Shown piece after piece: positions 8,501 to 15,504 of a stretch of DNA of 32,728 bases. The stretch covers positions 1-32,728 of the forward strand of contig CADECY010000022.1 of the NCBI GenBank assembly GCA_902825945.1, given 5' to 3'. The first letter of the stretch is position 1, and each line of letters starts with the position of its first letter. A model generated the notes under the pieces. That model worked only from the letters and a program-made list of their open reading frames with translations. It was not told the origin of the DNA and ran no database searches. The position numbers and the translations under genes were made by a program. The DNA is from an uncultured Acidobacteriota bacterium. GTDB taxonomy: Bacteria; Acidobacteriota; Terriglobia; Bryobacterales; Bryobacteraceae.

Positions 8501-8969
8501 AGACGACGCCGGGCATCAGCGTCGCGGCCTGCGCGAAATTGCGGCCGTTCAGCGGCAGTTCGACGATGCGTTTGTGGTCGACCACCGATCCGAGCGTGGC
8601 GTCCTCGGTGCGCAACAACGGCGACGCCGAAGTCACTTCGACCGTCTCCGCCTGCGTGCCGACCTGGAGTTGAAAGTCGAGCCTTGCCTTCTGTTGCAGT
8701 TGCAGCCCTATGCCCTTGCGGACTTCGGTCTTGAATCCGGCTGCGGCGCAACTGACTTCGTACTCGCCGGAATCGAGCAGCGGAAAGATGTAGTTGCCCG
8801 TGTCGTTCGAAGTGGTGGTGCGCACGTCGCCGGTTTCGACGCGGCGGGCGGTGATCGTGGCGCCCGGGACGACCGCGCCGGTCGAATCCGTGACGAGTCC
8901 GAGGATCTGTGTCGAGACGGTTTGGGCCAACAGGGGCAGGCCCGCGAGAAGCAAGGCGGCAAGACGCAT
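5580..8969 (-). CDS. Oar-type TonB-dependent outer-membrane receptor
   Basis: The protein has 1129 residues. A signal peptide (about 1-16, cut near LLAQ) precedes a carboxypeptidase-regulatory-like domain (about 20-103). A TonB plug follows (about 108-240), with VEVTSASPLL, the hallmark PLNGRNF (139-145) and SANGQRDTNQNITLDG. A long beta-barrel ends in phenylalanine (MQFGLKYGF), the usual outer-membrane signal. This family is greatly expanded in Solibacter-type acidobacteria, and substrates are mostly unknown; uptake or surface binding of glycans or peptides is usually proposed. It lies 30 bp downstream of the winged-helix-LamG regulator on the same strand and could be its target or operon partner. 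A TATACT hexamer at 8979-8984 could be its own -10 box. Confidence 0.93.
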   Translation of the reverse strand: MRLAALLLAGLPLLAQTVSTQILGLVTDSTGAVVPGATITARRVETGDVRTTTSNDTGNYIFPLLDSGEYEVSCAAAGFKTEVRKGIGLQLQQKARLDFQLQVGTQAETVEVTSASPLLRTEDATLGSVVDHKRIVELPLNGRNFAQAATLMPGVVYGSSRMGIDGQQTIGTRAMPGQIVGLSANGQRDTNQNITLDGVAAVDGFKSAMLFVPSIEAIEEFKIQSAVYSAEYGMNSGAQANVAIRSGTNQYKGTLFEFLRNDTLDARGFFLAPTQRKNLLRRNQFGGVFSGPVKTDKMFFLANYEGRREVRGTPSRAAVATQAMRNGDFSELLEANNRWYPTVSNASTLAIRRPGDTAPFPGNIIPRSQLNPVALNWLTSKKTSPFPDGGFIAPPNFDDQARAGRNTLNLVGTTDQILNSDQYLGRYDWRVSDNDRIFARYVLVHSAWTNSPLLRTNAFVTRFRAQNAGVGYSKILSPTMINDFRVGYNRVRANQLATQTNTDFTHRDLGMDFRVTGDGNRTLQPREEGLPSLSITGYGASGSANVTFNVNETSEVSDAITINRGKHNYKFGGQWRNSPVVNEASNLPRGQISFTRDIAGIPDGFAAFMLGVPLNANSAEGVPTNDMHQQKVGFYALDDWKAASRLTINYGLRWDWYGAVIDAGGRIRNLSFEGGDFRTVNGIGVPTLVPEPLKVAKLYDINNRQFMPRLGMVYRFTDRMVLRMGSGLFYSPQQTNNFNILGLNPPLSGSTVFQNDRTRPTATFQNPFAGAPVGAGPAALVMLGQLQSNGRSRYLNNKIWQWTAEIERSFGNNWVMGVAYVGSAASNIDMPVQNWNNPDPALGAVQDRRPFPFYVDSRATGTPLALGTVRRLESGTSANYNAVQGRLEKRYAKGLTFNTSFNYQKALAIGYSVNEGGPYGSNYTQDPRDRKADYGRSQIDQRFRFVFSHIWEIPWMPGQKGFKGHVLGGWAVNGIIQLASGLPVTVAQNGDSHNTGPQSSPRPNSVAGQGVDRAMEGRSIDRWFNTAAFVRSKCAACVGEGTFGGGRGYGNAGVSLFDAPANKTWDFALFKEWTFHERHRVQFRWEAFNFTNTPQFGAPSRTLGAADFGRIGGTVINNREMQFGLKYGF

Positions 8970-8978
8970 CGTGGGGCC

Positions 8979-8984
8979 AGTATA
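8979..8984 (-). promoter_or_regulatory. Possible -10 box for the Oar gene
   Basis: Read on the minus strand this is TATACT, nine bases before the ATG at 8969. No Shine-Dalgarno sequence lies between them and no good -35 is visible. If used, it would give a nearly leaderless transcript. Confidence 0.22.
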
Positions 8985-8999
8985 TCTCTGGCGCCGGGA

Positions 9000-9692
9000 T
9001 CAACGGGGAATGATCGCCAATGCCCGCGCGCGTGGCTCCCTGCCGCGGAGTGGCTTGCCATCCACGAAGAATCCCACGCCCGCGGCCGAATCCTCCGGAA
9101 TCTTTTCAAGCCGGATCCCGAGGTTCACCGGATTGCCATCGAGGAACAGTTCGACCGAACCGCTCCGGATACGGGTTCCGAGCCGGTGATACCGCGATCC
9201 ATCGAACGCTGGCCCGAGCTTCGCGGAGGCGATCGGCTTCCGTGGATGGCTCGGGCGATAAGCGGCAATCGTTCCGTCCGATTCGAGCCGGATCGAATAG
9301 CCATGGCGGCTCGCTTCGACGGGGCTACCCGGAGCGAGAGGCTCCATCCCGAGCAGCGGACCCGCGCCGGATTTGTGCCCGGAGCCGCCCGACTCCACCT
9401 GAATCTCCATCGACAGGTCGTACGAAATGGGAAGCCGTGCGCCCCTCAGTGATTCGATTCCGCAGTGTTGACTCGGGAGCGCGAACTGGAATCCACCATA
9501 GGGGCGCTCATCGAAGTGGTCCATTCCTCCGAAGCGGATCTCGTTCGCCTCGACGTCTGGCACGAAGTCGAAAATCGGAAGCAGATAACCATTGCCGAGC
9601 CGGCCGAGCGAAAGATCGGGCGCGCGGGAGATACAGCGGTGCAACGCGAAAATCTCGGTGGAGCGCAGAGCTTCCGCCGTAGACCCGCACAT
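9000..9692 (-). CDS. C-terminal part of the winged-helix-LamG regulator (separated by a frameshift)
   Basis: This frame carries the end of the regulator that begins at 10737. The upstream frame runs through IDDVRVYG, the last strand of a LamG domain, and loses sense. This frame then supplies EALRSTEIFALH, which is how LamG domains normally end (…AL-x-x-T-E-I-x-A-L). Removing one G from the run at about 9674-9678 joins them into a 578-residue protein. About 190 residues follow the LamG end. They contain strands such as YDLSMEIQVESGG, GYSIRLESDGTIAAY and SVELFLDGNPV, which suggest a second jelly-roll domain. The ATG at 9692 is not a credible native start. The call as half of a split gene is strong; whether the split is real is open. 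Confidence 0.6.
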   Translation of the reverse strand: MCGSTAEALRSTEIFALHRCISRAPDLSLGRLGNGYLLPIFDFVPDVEANEIRFGGMDHFDERPYGGFQFALPSQHCGIESLRGARLPISYDLSMEIQVESGGSGHKSGAGPLLGMEPLAPGSPVEASRHGYSIRLESDGTIAAYRPSHPRKPIASAKLGPAFDGSRYHRLGTRIRSGSVELFLDGNPVNLGIRLEKIPEDSAAGVGFFVDGKPLRGREPRARALAIIPR

Positions 9693-10737
9693 CGTCGATC
9701 ACGCCCTTCAGCGGCTGGCCGCCGCCCATGAAAAGTCCGATCGTCCAATTGGAGGCTGCGCCCGTATCGGGGCGTTGCTTCAGAGTGCCTGCCTTTACCT
9801 CCGAACCATCCAGGAAGATCCGAGCCTTCGCGTCACCGTGATAGACGCCCGCGGCAAAGTGCCACCGGCCGTCTATCAGCGGCGGGCCGCCTTGGATGGT
9901 TCCGAACCCATAGCCGTTCCCGAACGCCAGGGAACCGCTCGGGGTCAGGAGCAGATGCAGGTTCGCCGCCGGCAGACGCGCCGTGGAACTGCCGTAGTGA
10001 AAGATGTTTACATCGGTTCCGGGTGGTTGCTCTACCTTCAGCAACGCCGTGATCGTTCGAGGCATGTCGCCGAGCGGGAGTTGTCCCGGACTGGTTCCCA
10101 CGACGTGTCCCCCGACTCCGTCCAGTGCTACTGCTCCACCCAAGGGGCCGGTCGCGCGCAGGACGCCATTGATGGCCTTACCACCGTTGCCGTTCCCCGA
10201 GGAATCCATTACTGACGCTCCGGTGTCGTCGAAACGCCACCAGGCCAGTTCGGCGGGTGATGGCGGATCGGCGAGCCAAAGCCGCAGAGCGATTGCGGTG
10301 ATGATGACGCAACAGGCCCATGGGACTGGCCAGATCTCCACCCTGGCTGCGGCGGGTTGAGTGGCGGCGGCCAATGGGGCAGCCTCGAGCACGGGCATGA
10401 CTCTCTCGACCGTGGCAATGAAGCGGTAGCCGACTCCGTGGACCGTCTCGATGAACTTCGGGCTTCGGGCATCGTCCTTGAAGATCCGCCGCAGTTGGGC
10501 GACGCAACTCTCCAGGGAGTCGGGCGCAACCGTGATCCCCTCCCAGACCTTCTGGTGCAACTCCTCCCGCGAGATCACTTCCTGCGGGCGATGCACGAGC
10601 TCAGCAAGCACTTCGTGTGGCTTCGGCTTGAGGAACCACGTCTCTCCCCCCGCTCGGACACGCCGGTCGGAGGGAGTGAACACGAACTGCTCGGCGATGC
10701 GGTAAGCCGCGACGGGGCGCTCCATCGGCATCATCAT
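9508..10737 (-). CDS. Membrane-anchored winged-helix regulator with an extracytoplasmic LamG domain (5' part)
   Basis: Residues 12-108 form an OmpR/PhoB-type winged helix, with LKPKPHEVLAELVHRPQEVISREEL and the recognition-helix region followed by FIETVHGVGYRF. A Pro/Ala linker leads to one membrane helix (about 136-155, CCVIITAIALRLWLA) and then a LamG/concanavalin-like domain from about 163 (WWRFDDTGASVMDSSGNGN to IDDVRVYG). The topology matches CadC/ToxR one-component regulators: DNA binding inside, ligand binding outside. LamG folds usually bind carbohydrate, so a glycan-responsive regulator of the adjacent Oar receptor is a reasonable inference. The first ATG at 10737 has an AGGG seven bases upstream. 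Beyond about 9680 the frame is out of register, and true coding continues in the 9000-9692 frame. Confidence 0.82.
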   Translation of the reverse strand: MMMPMERPVAAYRIAEQFVFTPSDRRVRAGGETWFLKPKPHEVLAELVHRPQEVISREELHQKVWEGITVAPDSLESCVAQLRRIFKDDARSPKFIETVHGVGYRFIATVERVMPVLEAAPLAAATQPAAARVEIWPVPWACCVIITAIALRLWLADPPSPAELAWWRFDDTGASVMDSSGNGNGGKAINGVLRATGPLGGAVALDGVGGHVVGTSPGQLPLGDMPRTITALLKVEQPPGTDVNIFHYGSSTARLPAANLHLLLTPSGSLAFGNGYGFGTIQGGPPLIDGRWHFAAGVYHGDAKARIFLDGSEVKAGTLKQRPDTGAASNWTIGLFMGGGQPLKGVIDDVRVYGGSSALHRDFRVAPLYLPRARSFARPARQWLSASDFRLRARRRGERDPLRRNGPLR

Positions 10738-10751
10738 ACTTCAGCCCTGGG

Positions 10752-10828
10752 TCGGAAGCCACTTGTTTTCTATGAGATCGGTATGTGATCGGAAGCTGCC
10801 GGATTTCCATCGGAACCGGCATCGGGAA
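10752..10828. promoter_or_regulatory. Repeated TCGGAA motifs between divergent genes
   Basis: The 168-bp space between the winged-helix gene and the FN3 gene holds TCGGAA at 10752, 10789 and 10810, the variant TCGGGA at 10822, and TCGGTA at 10778. Two copies share GATCGG at an 11-bp step (10776 and 10787), the spacing that OmpR/PhoB winged helices use for tandem binding. Autoregulation is possible, but short GC-rich words recur by chance here. Confidence 0.25.
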
Positions 10829-10905
10829 GTCACCGGGGTTGGGCGGACAAGGACCGGCAATGTGGCCTTCCTTAAATCTCACTCCAATGCGAGGTTTGAA
10901 TTCTG

Positions 10906-11764
10906 ATGAAACCTGCGATCCTCCTCCTCGCCCTTGGTGTCGGGCTCCAGCGCGCAACTCGTTCGCGTCAGGGAAGCCCGGGTTAACACTGGGCCCTTCG
11001 ACGGTGCCAACGGATACCCCGCTATGGCAAGGCTCACGGACGGCCGCTTCGTAATGTCGTGGCAGGAAGGGGCGCCGACGGACTGCTTGGGCCGAGCCTT
11101 CTCCCCGGACGGGCTGCCAGCTTCCAATCCCTTCCTGCTCAACCCCAACACGATTGCGACTTGGCAGTACGGACCCGCCGTTGCGGCCATGGCTGACGGC
11201 GGATTTGCAGCCTTCTGGGGACACAGTTACGGAGCCCGCGGCCAAAGGTTCCTGCCCAACCTGACTCCTTCGGGGCCAGACTTCGCGTTTGAACCATACG
11301 AATCGTCGTGGCCTGCGGTCGCCAATCACCACAATGGGGAGATCCTTGTCGTCGGGACCGATTGGCCGCCTCCTTACGCAGTGCGGCTCCGCCGCTATTC
11401 ATGGTCAACTCTCGCCGCAATCGGAGATACCATCTATGTGAACCAAACGTCGCCAGGCGGGCCGATCCAAGGCGCCAATCTCGCGGTGGCACCGAATGGG
11501 AACCTCACCGTAACGTGGCACGCCACCGGCCCGCGAACCATCATGGCGCGGACATACTCGTCCAACGGCACCCCCCTTGCCAATGAATGGGTGGCGAGCG
11601 CCTCGACAGTTGGCGGGCGGTACTACACTGCGGCAGTATACAACCAGAGCAACGAACTCACGATCACGTGGGAAGGGAGTGGTCCGGGTGATGTGGACGG
11701 CGTTTTCGCGCGCCGGTTCCTTTCGAACGGAACCCCCCCTCGGCCCCGAGTTCCGCATCAATGA
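10906..11764 (+). CDS. Exported propeller/FN3 protein, N-terminal part (frameshifted)
   Basis: ATG 10906 opens a signal peptide (MKPAILLLALGVG) whose frame closes after 26 codons. The frame one base on, usable from TTG 10934, continues with SSAQLVRVREARVNTG. Removing one G from the GGG at 10942-10944 joins them cleanly. The body to about 11732 has repeats of the type GRFVMSWQEG, GGFAAFWG, GNLTVTWHATG and ELTITWEGSGPGDVDGVFARRF, as in secreted beta-propeller-like proteins. The frame then fails again at a run of seven C (11733-11739), and the rest of the protein lies in another frame. With both bases removed the product would have 878 residues. It was probably a secreted or surface protein; its ligand is unknown. 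Confidence 0.6.
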
Positions 11765-13544
11765 AACGACCACGGGAGTCCAGTCGCGAGTCAACCTCTC
11801 GAACGACGCCGCCGGACGGATGCTGTTTTCTTGGTCCAGCCCTGATCAGAACGGGATCGGTTCATTCGGCCGGCTCTATGACGCGAGCGCTGCCCCACTC
11901 ACTGGGGAGTTCCAGATCAATAGCTATTTTGGAGGCAACCAGTTGACCAACTGGGTAATCGCGGGCCGCCGAGGCAATTTGATTGCCGGAGACCTGCTCC
12001 ACTTCGGATGGGGCGGAGAGGGACCCCAAGGAATGGGTGTCTACCTTACAACGTTTCAACTCCAGGGCCTTGGCTTCACTCAACCGAACGAAGGACAAGT
12101 GATCACCACCTCGAACGTGACCCTGTCCTGGAACCCCGGCGCCGGAGCCACCGGCTACGACATCACCGTCAATCGCCTGTCCGGCGAGGCCGTCTTCACC
12201 GGAAAGCTCGCCGGGGCCAATTCCACCAGCACGGTGATCAACCTCCCGGAGGGCAACTTCATCGCCTACATCCGCTCCTGCTCCGCCGCCGGAGCCACCA
12301 ACTGCGGAAGCCCCCAGAGCCGCTCGTTCACCGTGCAACTGCCCGCGCCCGCCACCGCACCGTCGGTCCTGTTCCCCTCCAGCGGCGCCGTCCTCAACAG
12401 CTCCACTCATTCGCTGTCTTGGATCGCCGTTGCCGGAGCGACCTCCTATCAGGTCACGTTGACGAATAACACCGCTGGCACCACCGATCTGTTCCACAAC
12501 GTGATTGCTCCCACCGTCAGCACCATCTTCTCGATACGTGGGGGCCAGTACACTCTCTCGGTTCGCGCCTGCACCGCAGGCTGCGGTCCGGCCGCCACCG
12601 TCAACTTTTCGGTTCAACTCCCCGCCGTTCCCACGGTTGCGCCGAACGTCACCGGAGTGGTGGGAAACAACCAGAACCAACTCACCGTTTCCTGGGATCC
12701 GGTGCAGGGAGCCGATCTCTACATCGTGCGTGTCGTTCAGCCTCCTCCCGCCGGACCGGGCGGAGGGGCGCTTACGGTCGCCTCGCGTCAAGTCTCGGCT
12801 ACCTCCACGACACTGTCTGTCCCGAACGGAGCGGCGACGGTGTTCGTCCAAGCATGCAATGGGGACGGCTGCGGTCCGAACAATCCGGGGACGGCGATCC
12901 TGGCCGGATTCGGGAATCCGGCGGCGCCGGTGATCGGAGAACCTGTCGCGGGACTGGCGGTCAACGGGCCCACGGTCCTGATCACCTGGAGCCGAATCCC
13001 GGGCGACAACGGATCCAACACCGTCTACCGGCTGTTCGTGCAGGACTTTTCCCGCCAGCAGCCCGCGCTCGACATCGTGACTACGTCGAACTACTGGGGC
13101 GCGCAATTCGCGGCGGGGCGGCGCTACGACGCGTTGGTGATCGCCAATCCGAACACGAATCCGGTGCAGGGGCCACCGCAGGGGTTCGTGACGCGAGGCA
13201 ACAGTCCGTTTGCTCCGACCATGGTGGCGCCGCAATACACGGGCCGCGTTACGCAAGGCAACGTGCGTTTGGCGTGGACACCGGTTCCAGGCATCCAACT
13301 CTACCAATACTATCTGGCGAAGCAGGGCCGCCCCGATCCGGAGGCGCTGGGATTGACGACGGGGACCGAAGTTCAGATCCCCATGTTCACCAACAATGGT
13401 CAGGACACTGTGTTCTCGGCGATTGGCCGGGTATGCACGCTCGGAACATCGTGCAACGCGGGATCGGACACCGGCTGGGGTCCGTGGTCGAACGCCCCGG
13501 GAGGCACGGGAGTGACGACCTTCACCGTCACACCAGGACCATAG
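11734..13544 (+). CDS. Exported propeller/FN3 protein, C-terminal part with tandem FN3-like domains
   Basis: Coding resumes here as LGPEFRINETTTGVQSRVNL, the direct continuation of the preceding frame once the C7 tract is read as C6. The open frame nominally starts at 11577, but sequence before about 11735 is out-of-frame shadow. A last propeller repeat (RMLFSWSSPDQNG) is followed by about five FN3-like units with repeated cores: VTLSWNPGAGATGYDI, HSLSWIAVAGATSYQV, LTVSWDPVQGADLYIV, VLITWSRIPGD and VRLAWTPVPGIQLYQY. Cysteine pairs recur in the units (RSCSAAGATNC, RACTAGC, QACNGDGC), which suits an extracytoplasmic location. There is no sorting signal at the C terminus. It is an adhesin-like or polymer-binding surface protein by architecture only. 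Confidence 0.7.
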
Positions 13545-13797
13545 CGATCAGGCCGCGGCTTCCTCGGTCGAGCACTGCTATCAGTGACCGCACCGCCGCT
13601 GGCTGATCCGGCGCGAGATCCCGGGTCTCAGCCGGATCAGCCGCGAGGTCAAACATCTCCCGTCTTGCCAAGCATCCAGGGCACTCTCGGCGTGTTCTCC
13701 CAGTCAGCAGCTGGTCGTTCGCTCCGTGCGGCACGGTGAGCTTCCGCGTCCCTTGAATGATCCAGCGATATTCTACGTTCGCTTCCGGCTCCGGACA
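13528..13797 (-). pseudogene. Sulfatase C-terminal fragment
   Basis: On the minus strand an open frame reads EYRWIIQGTRKLTVPHG, then REMFDLAADPAETRDLAPDQP and a final helix. The (L/M)(Y/F)DL-x-x-DP-x-E-T-x-(D/N)LA segment is the conserved end of type I sulfatases and arylsulfatases. No catalytic N-terminal part exists upstream, where the frame runs into an unrelated Oar fragment. It has no plausible start codon of its own apart from a GTG at 13734. It overlaps the convergent FN3 gene end by 17 bases. It is a dead remnant. Confidence 0.55.
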
Positions 13798-13830
13798 TCC
13801 TCAAAAAATGTGAATGAAGATCGAGTCGCG

Positions 13831-13955
13831 TCCCGCGCGCGAAGTTGCGTCCGTTCAGCGGACGCTCGACGATACAGTCATGATCCACTACTGATCCGAG
13901 CGTGGCATCCTCGGTGGGCAATAGCGGCGGCGCCGAGGTTACTTCGACTCGCCGG
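13831..13955 (-). pseudogene. Fragment of an Oar-type TonB receptor (plug region)
   Basis: About 40 codons on the minus strand read VEVTSAPPLLPTEDATLG then SVVDHDCIVERPLNGRNFAR. This matches residues 110-147 of the intact Oar receptor in this window almost residue for residue, and the DNA is alike too: the 14-base word at 13893-13906 also occurs at 8587-8600. Neither the signal peptide nor the barrel is present. It is flanked by a kinase fragment upstream and a sulfatase fragment downstream. Confidence 0.75.
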
Positions 13956-14028
13956 CAGACCCGCTCGCACATCGACATCTGCGGGCCGGCCGGTCTGCTC
14001 CCGTTCTAGCGCGGCCTCGCCCACCGGG

Positions 14029-14145
14029 CGCCGGGTCCTTGTGCAACGCCTTGAGCACAACGGTATCGAGTAGACCGGCCAAGCGGCCAGCCCAGGCCGG
14101 GTCCTTCGCAACGCTGCTTGGCGCTGCCACCGGCTCATTACACAC
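14029..14145 (-). pseudogene. Ser/Thr protein kinase fragment (end of the C-lobe)
   Basis: Thirty-nine codons on the minus strand include AWAGRLAGLLDTVVLKALHKDPA, the segment just before the end of bacterial Hanks-type kinase domains (…W-x-x-x-L-x-G-x-LD-x-I-V-L-x-A-L-x-K-D-P). After DPA the frame loses sense; the adjacent frame continues weakly with RRPVGEAALE. No other kinase subdomain is found nearby. It is a short relic, and the family call is moderately secure. Confidence 0.5.
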
Positions 14146-14146
14146 G

Positions 14147-14313
14147 GCCGGTCCTCTTCGGTGACCGGTTCATCATCGTGCGGCACGGTGGCGGCGGCGC
14201 GAGTCACGGGGTCGTACAAAGAGAAACTCGAGTAGGCGCACAGCGGCGTCCACCTGATCGGCTGCCACGCGGTCCAGCAGCGCCTGAGCGTGCCGTTTGC
14301 CGGCGGGATTCAT
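14147..14313 (-). pseudogene. Small antitoxin-like protein, frameshifted and truncated
   Basis: ATG 14313 opens a small helical protein, NPAGKRHAQALLDRVAADQV then DAAVRLLEFL. The frame then shifts near 14222, and the adjacent frame continues with YDPVTRAAATVPHDDEPVTEEDRP to about 14150. Together they resemble a small acidobacterial protein type with the pattern LLE-x-x-x-DPV…DDEP-x-(T/S)EEE, which I would place loosely with antitoxin-like proteins. The usual C-terminal segment after EEE is missing, replaced by the kinase fragment. The family assignment is from memory of the pattern, so confidence is limited. Confidence 0.42.
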
Positions 14314-14434
14314 CGAGTGGACAGACGATGTTCGTCGAGCCAGCCACCGACCAGAAGCGGGGTATCCGCAGTCACCGATGTTTCTGATCAAACTCAGGGA
14401 GCGGGGGCGCAGTGAGAATCCGGTGGAGCCGCTA

Positions 14435-14839
14435 TCAAGCCTCTTCGCGATTGATCATGAATGTCGCCACCTGCTCGAAGAACGGCCGGAGCGCGGCTTC
14501 CGCTTCCGGTGGGAGGGCAGCTTCCGCGAGGGCGCGATCCATCAGAGCGACCCAGCGGTCGCGACCGGCCTGGCTGATCGCGAACGGCACGTGCCGCATC
14601 CGGAGCCTCGGGTGTCCGCGTTGTTCGATGTATCTCTGCGGACCTCCGAAGCGGAAGATCAGGAAATCGCGCAGGCGCTGTTCGGCTCCCGCGAGATCGT
14701 CTTGCGGATACATCGGGCCCAGAATGCCGTCGTCCGGAATCTGACGGTAGAACGCCGCCACCAGCCTCGTGAATCCATCTTCGCCGATGCGCGCGTAGAC
14801 TTCATCATCGGGCAGAGGAGCGATCACGGGAAGACTCAC
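14435..14839 (-). CDS. Group II truncated haemoglobin (TrHbO-like)
   Basis: The 134-residue protein matches the GlbO type across its length. It has AFYRQIPDD with Tyr31 at the B10 position, MYPQDDLAGAEQRLRDFL with Tyr44 at CD1, and EQRGHPRLRMRHVPF with the proximal haem ligand His83. Trp96 stands at G8 in GRDRWVALM. The set Tyr-B10, Tyr-CD1, Trp-G8 defines group II and favours tight oxygen binding or NO/peroxide chemistry in the cytoplasm. A longer open frame exists upstream but is shadow of the protease gene. The start is the GTG at 14839, which overlaps the protease stop (GTGA). It is the last gene of an overlapping three-gene operon, an unusual setting for a globin. Confidence 0.88.
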   Translation of the reverse strand: MSLPVIAPLPDDEVYARIGEDGFTRLVAAFYRQIPDDGILGPMYPQDDLAGAEQRLRDFLIFRFGGPQRYIEQRGHPRLRMRHVPFAISQAGRDRWVALMDRALAEAALPPEAEAALRPFFEQVATFMINREEA

Positions 14840-15504
14840 CAATACTCCCAACGGCCCGAGCCAATGACGAACGCGCTGAGCACGAGGTTGGTGACCGCGT
14901 GCATCAGAATGCAGTTGCCCAGGCTCTTGGTTCGGACCATCCACCAGTTGTAGATCACGCCGCAGATTAGCCCGACGTCCCAATAGGGTCCGTGTTCGGC
15001 GGCGAACAGGGCTGCTGTGATCCAGAAGGCCTGGCGGCCATACTGGCCGAGCGGGACCTTCAGAAAGTCCGGATCGATGAGGTAGCGCATCAGGAAGCCG
15101 CGCCAGAACAACTCCTCCACGATCGGGACGATCACGGCCGCGCGGATCGTGCGGAAGGCGAGCGCCATCCAGTCCGATGTCAGTTCCTTCGGATACGAAC
15201 TCACCACCTTGCCGGTGAGCGAATTCTGGAACAGCCAATGGTCGCGATAACCGGGGAACAGCATATCGGGGCCGACCCAGATGAAGAACACGGCCACACC
15301 GATGGCGATGCTACCGAGCCAGTCCGGGGCGCGCAGCGAGACCACTTCACGCGAGCAGATCCAAATCGCCGCCGCCATCACGACGACACGGAATGGAAAC
15401 TCCCAGCGTCCGAGTCCGAGGAAATCTCCGAGAGTCAGCCACAGCAGGAAGAGCACCATCGGCGCTGCCCAGGGCCGCGCCGGATGACTCCAAAGACCGT
15501 GCAT
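14836..15504 (-). CDS. CPBP intramembrane protease, exosortase-associated CAAX-protease-related family
   Basis: The 222-residue polytopic membrane protein has the CPBP/Abi motifs EELFWR (E130-E131, R135), H171 in FAAEHGPYW and H202/N206 in LMHAVTN. These form the glutamate-type intramembrane endopeptidase site. The overall pattern, including EELFWRGFLMRYLIDPDF, and a C terminus GSGRWEYW, fits the CAAX-prenyl-protease-related family that usually travels with exosortase/PEP-CTERM loci rather than generic CPBP proteins. The ATG at 15504 shares its A with the TGA of the TPR lipoprotein gene (TGATG). Longer upstream frames are shadow. No exosortase or PEP-CTERM substrate is visible in the window, so its target is unknown. 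Confidence 0.87.
   Translation of the reverse strand: MHGLWSHPARPWAAPMVLFLLWLTLGDFLGLGRWEFPFRVVVMAAAIWICSREVVSLRAPDWLGSIAIGVAVFFIWVGPDMLFPGYRDHWLFQNSLTGKVVSSYPKELTSDWMALAFRTIRAAVIVPIVEELFWRGFLMRYLIDPDFLKVPLGQYGRQAFWITAALFAAEHGPYWDVGLICGVIYNWWMVRTKSLGNCILMHAVTNLVLSAFVIGSGRWEYW

Noticed and set aside
6708..9452. A 914-codon plus-strand open frame opposite the Oar gene
   Set aside because: It is antisense shadow of a high-GC gene: Arg/Glu/Val-rich with no recognisable domain, while the minus strand encodes a complete Oar receptor.
9671..9681. Programmed ribosomal frameshifting in the LamG regulator
   Set aside because: There is no slippery heptamer or strong downstream structure, and the same kind of one-base surplus occurs at three other sites, which points to decay or assembly error.
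13545..14434. Small plus-strand open frames in the debris region as new genes
   Set aside because: Their composition is poor and the minus strand carries clear family fragments through the same bases.
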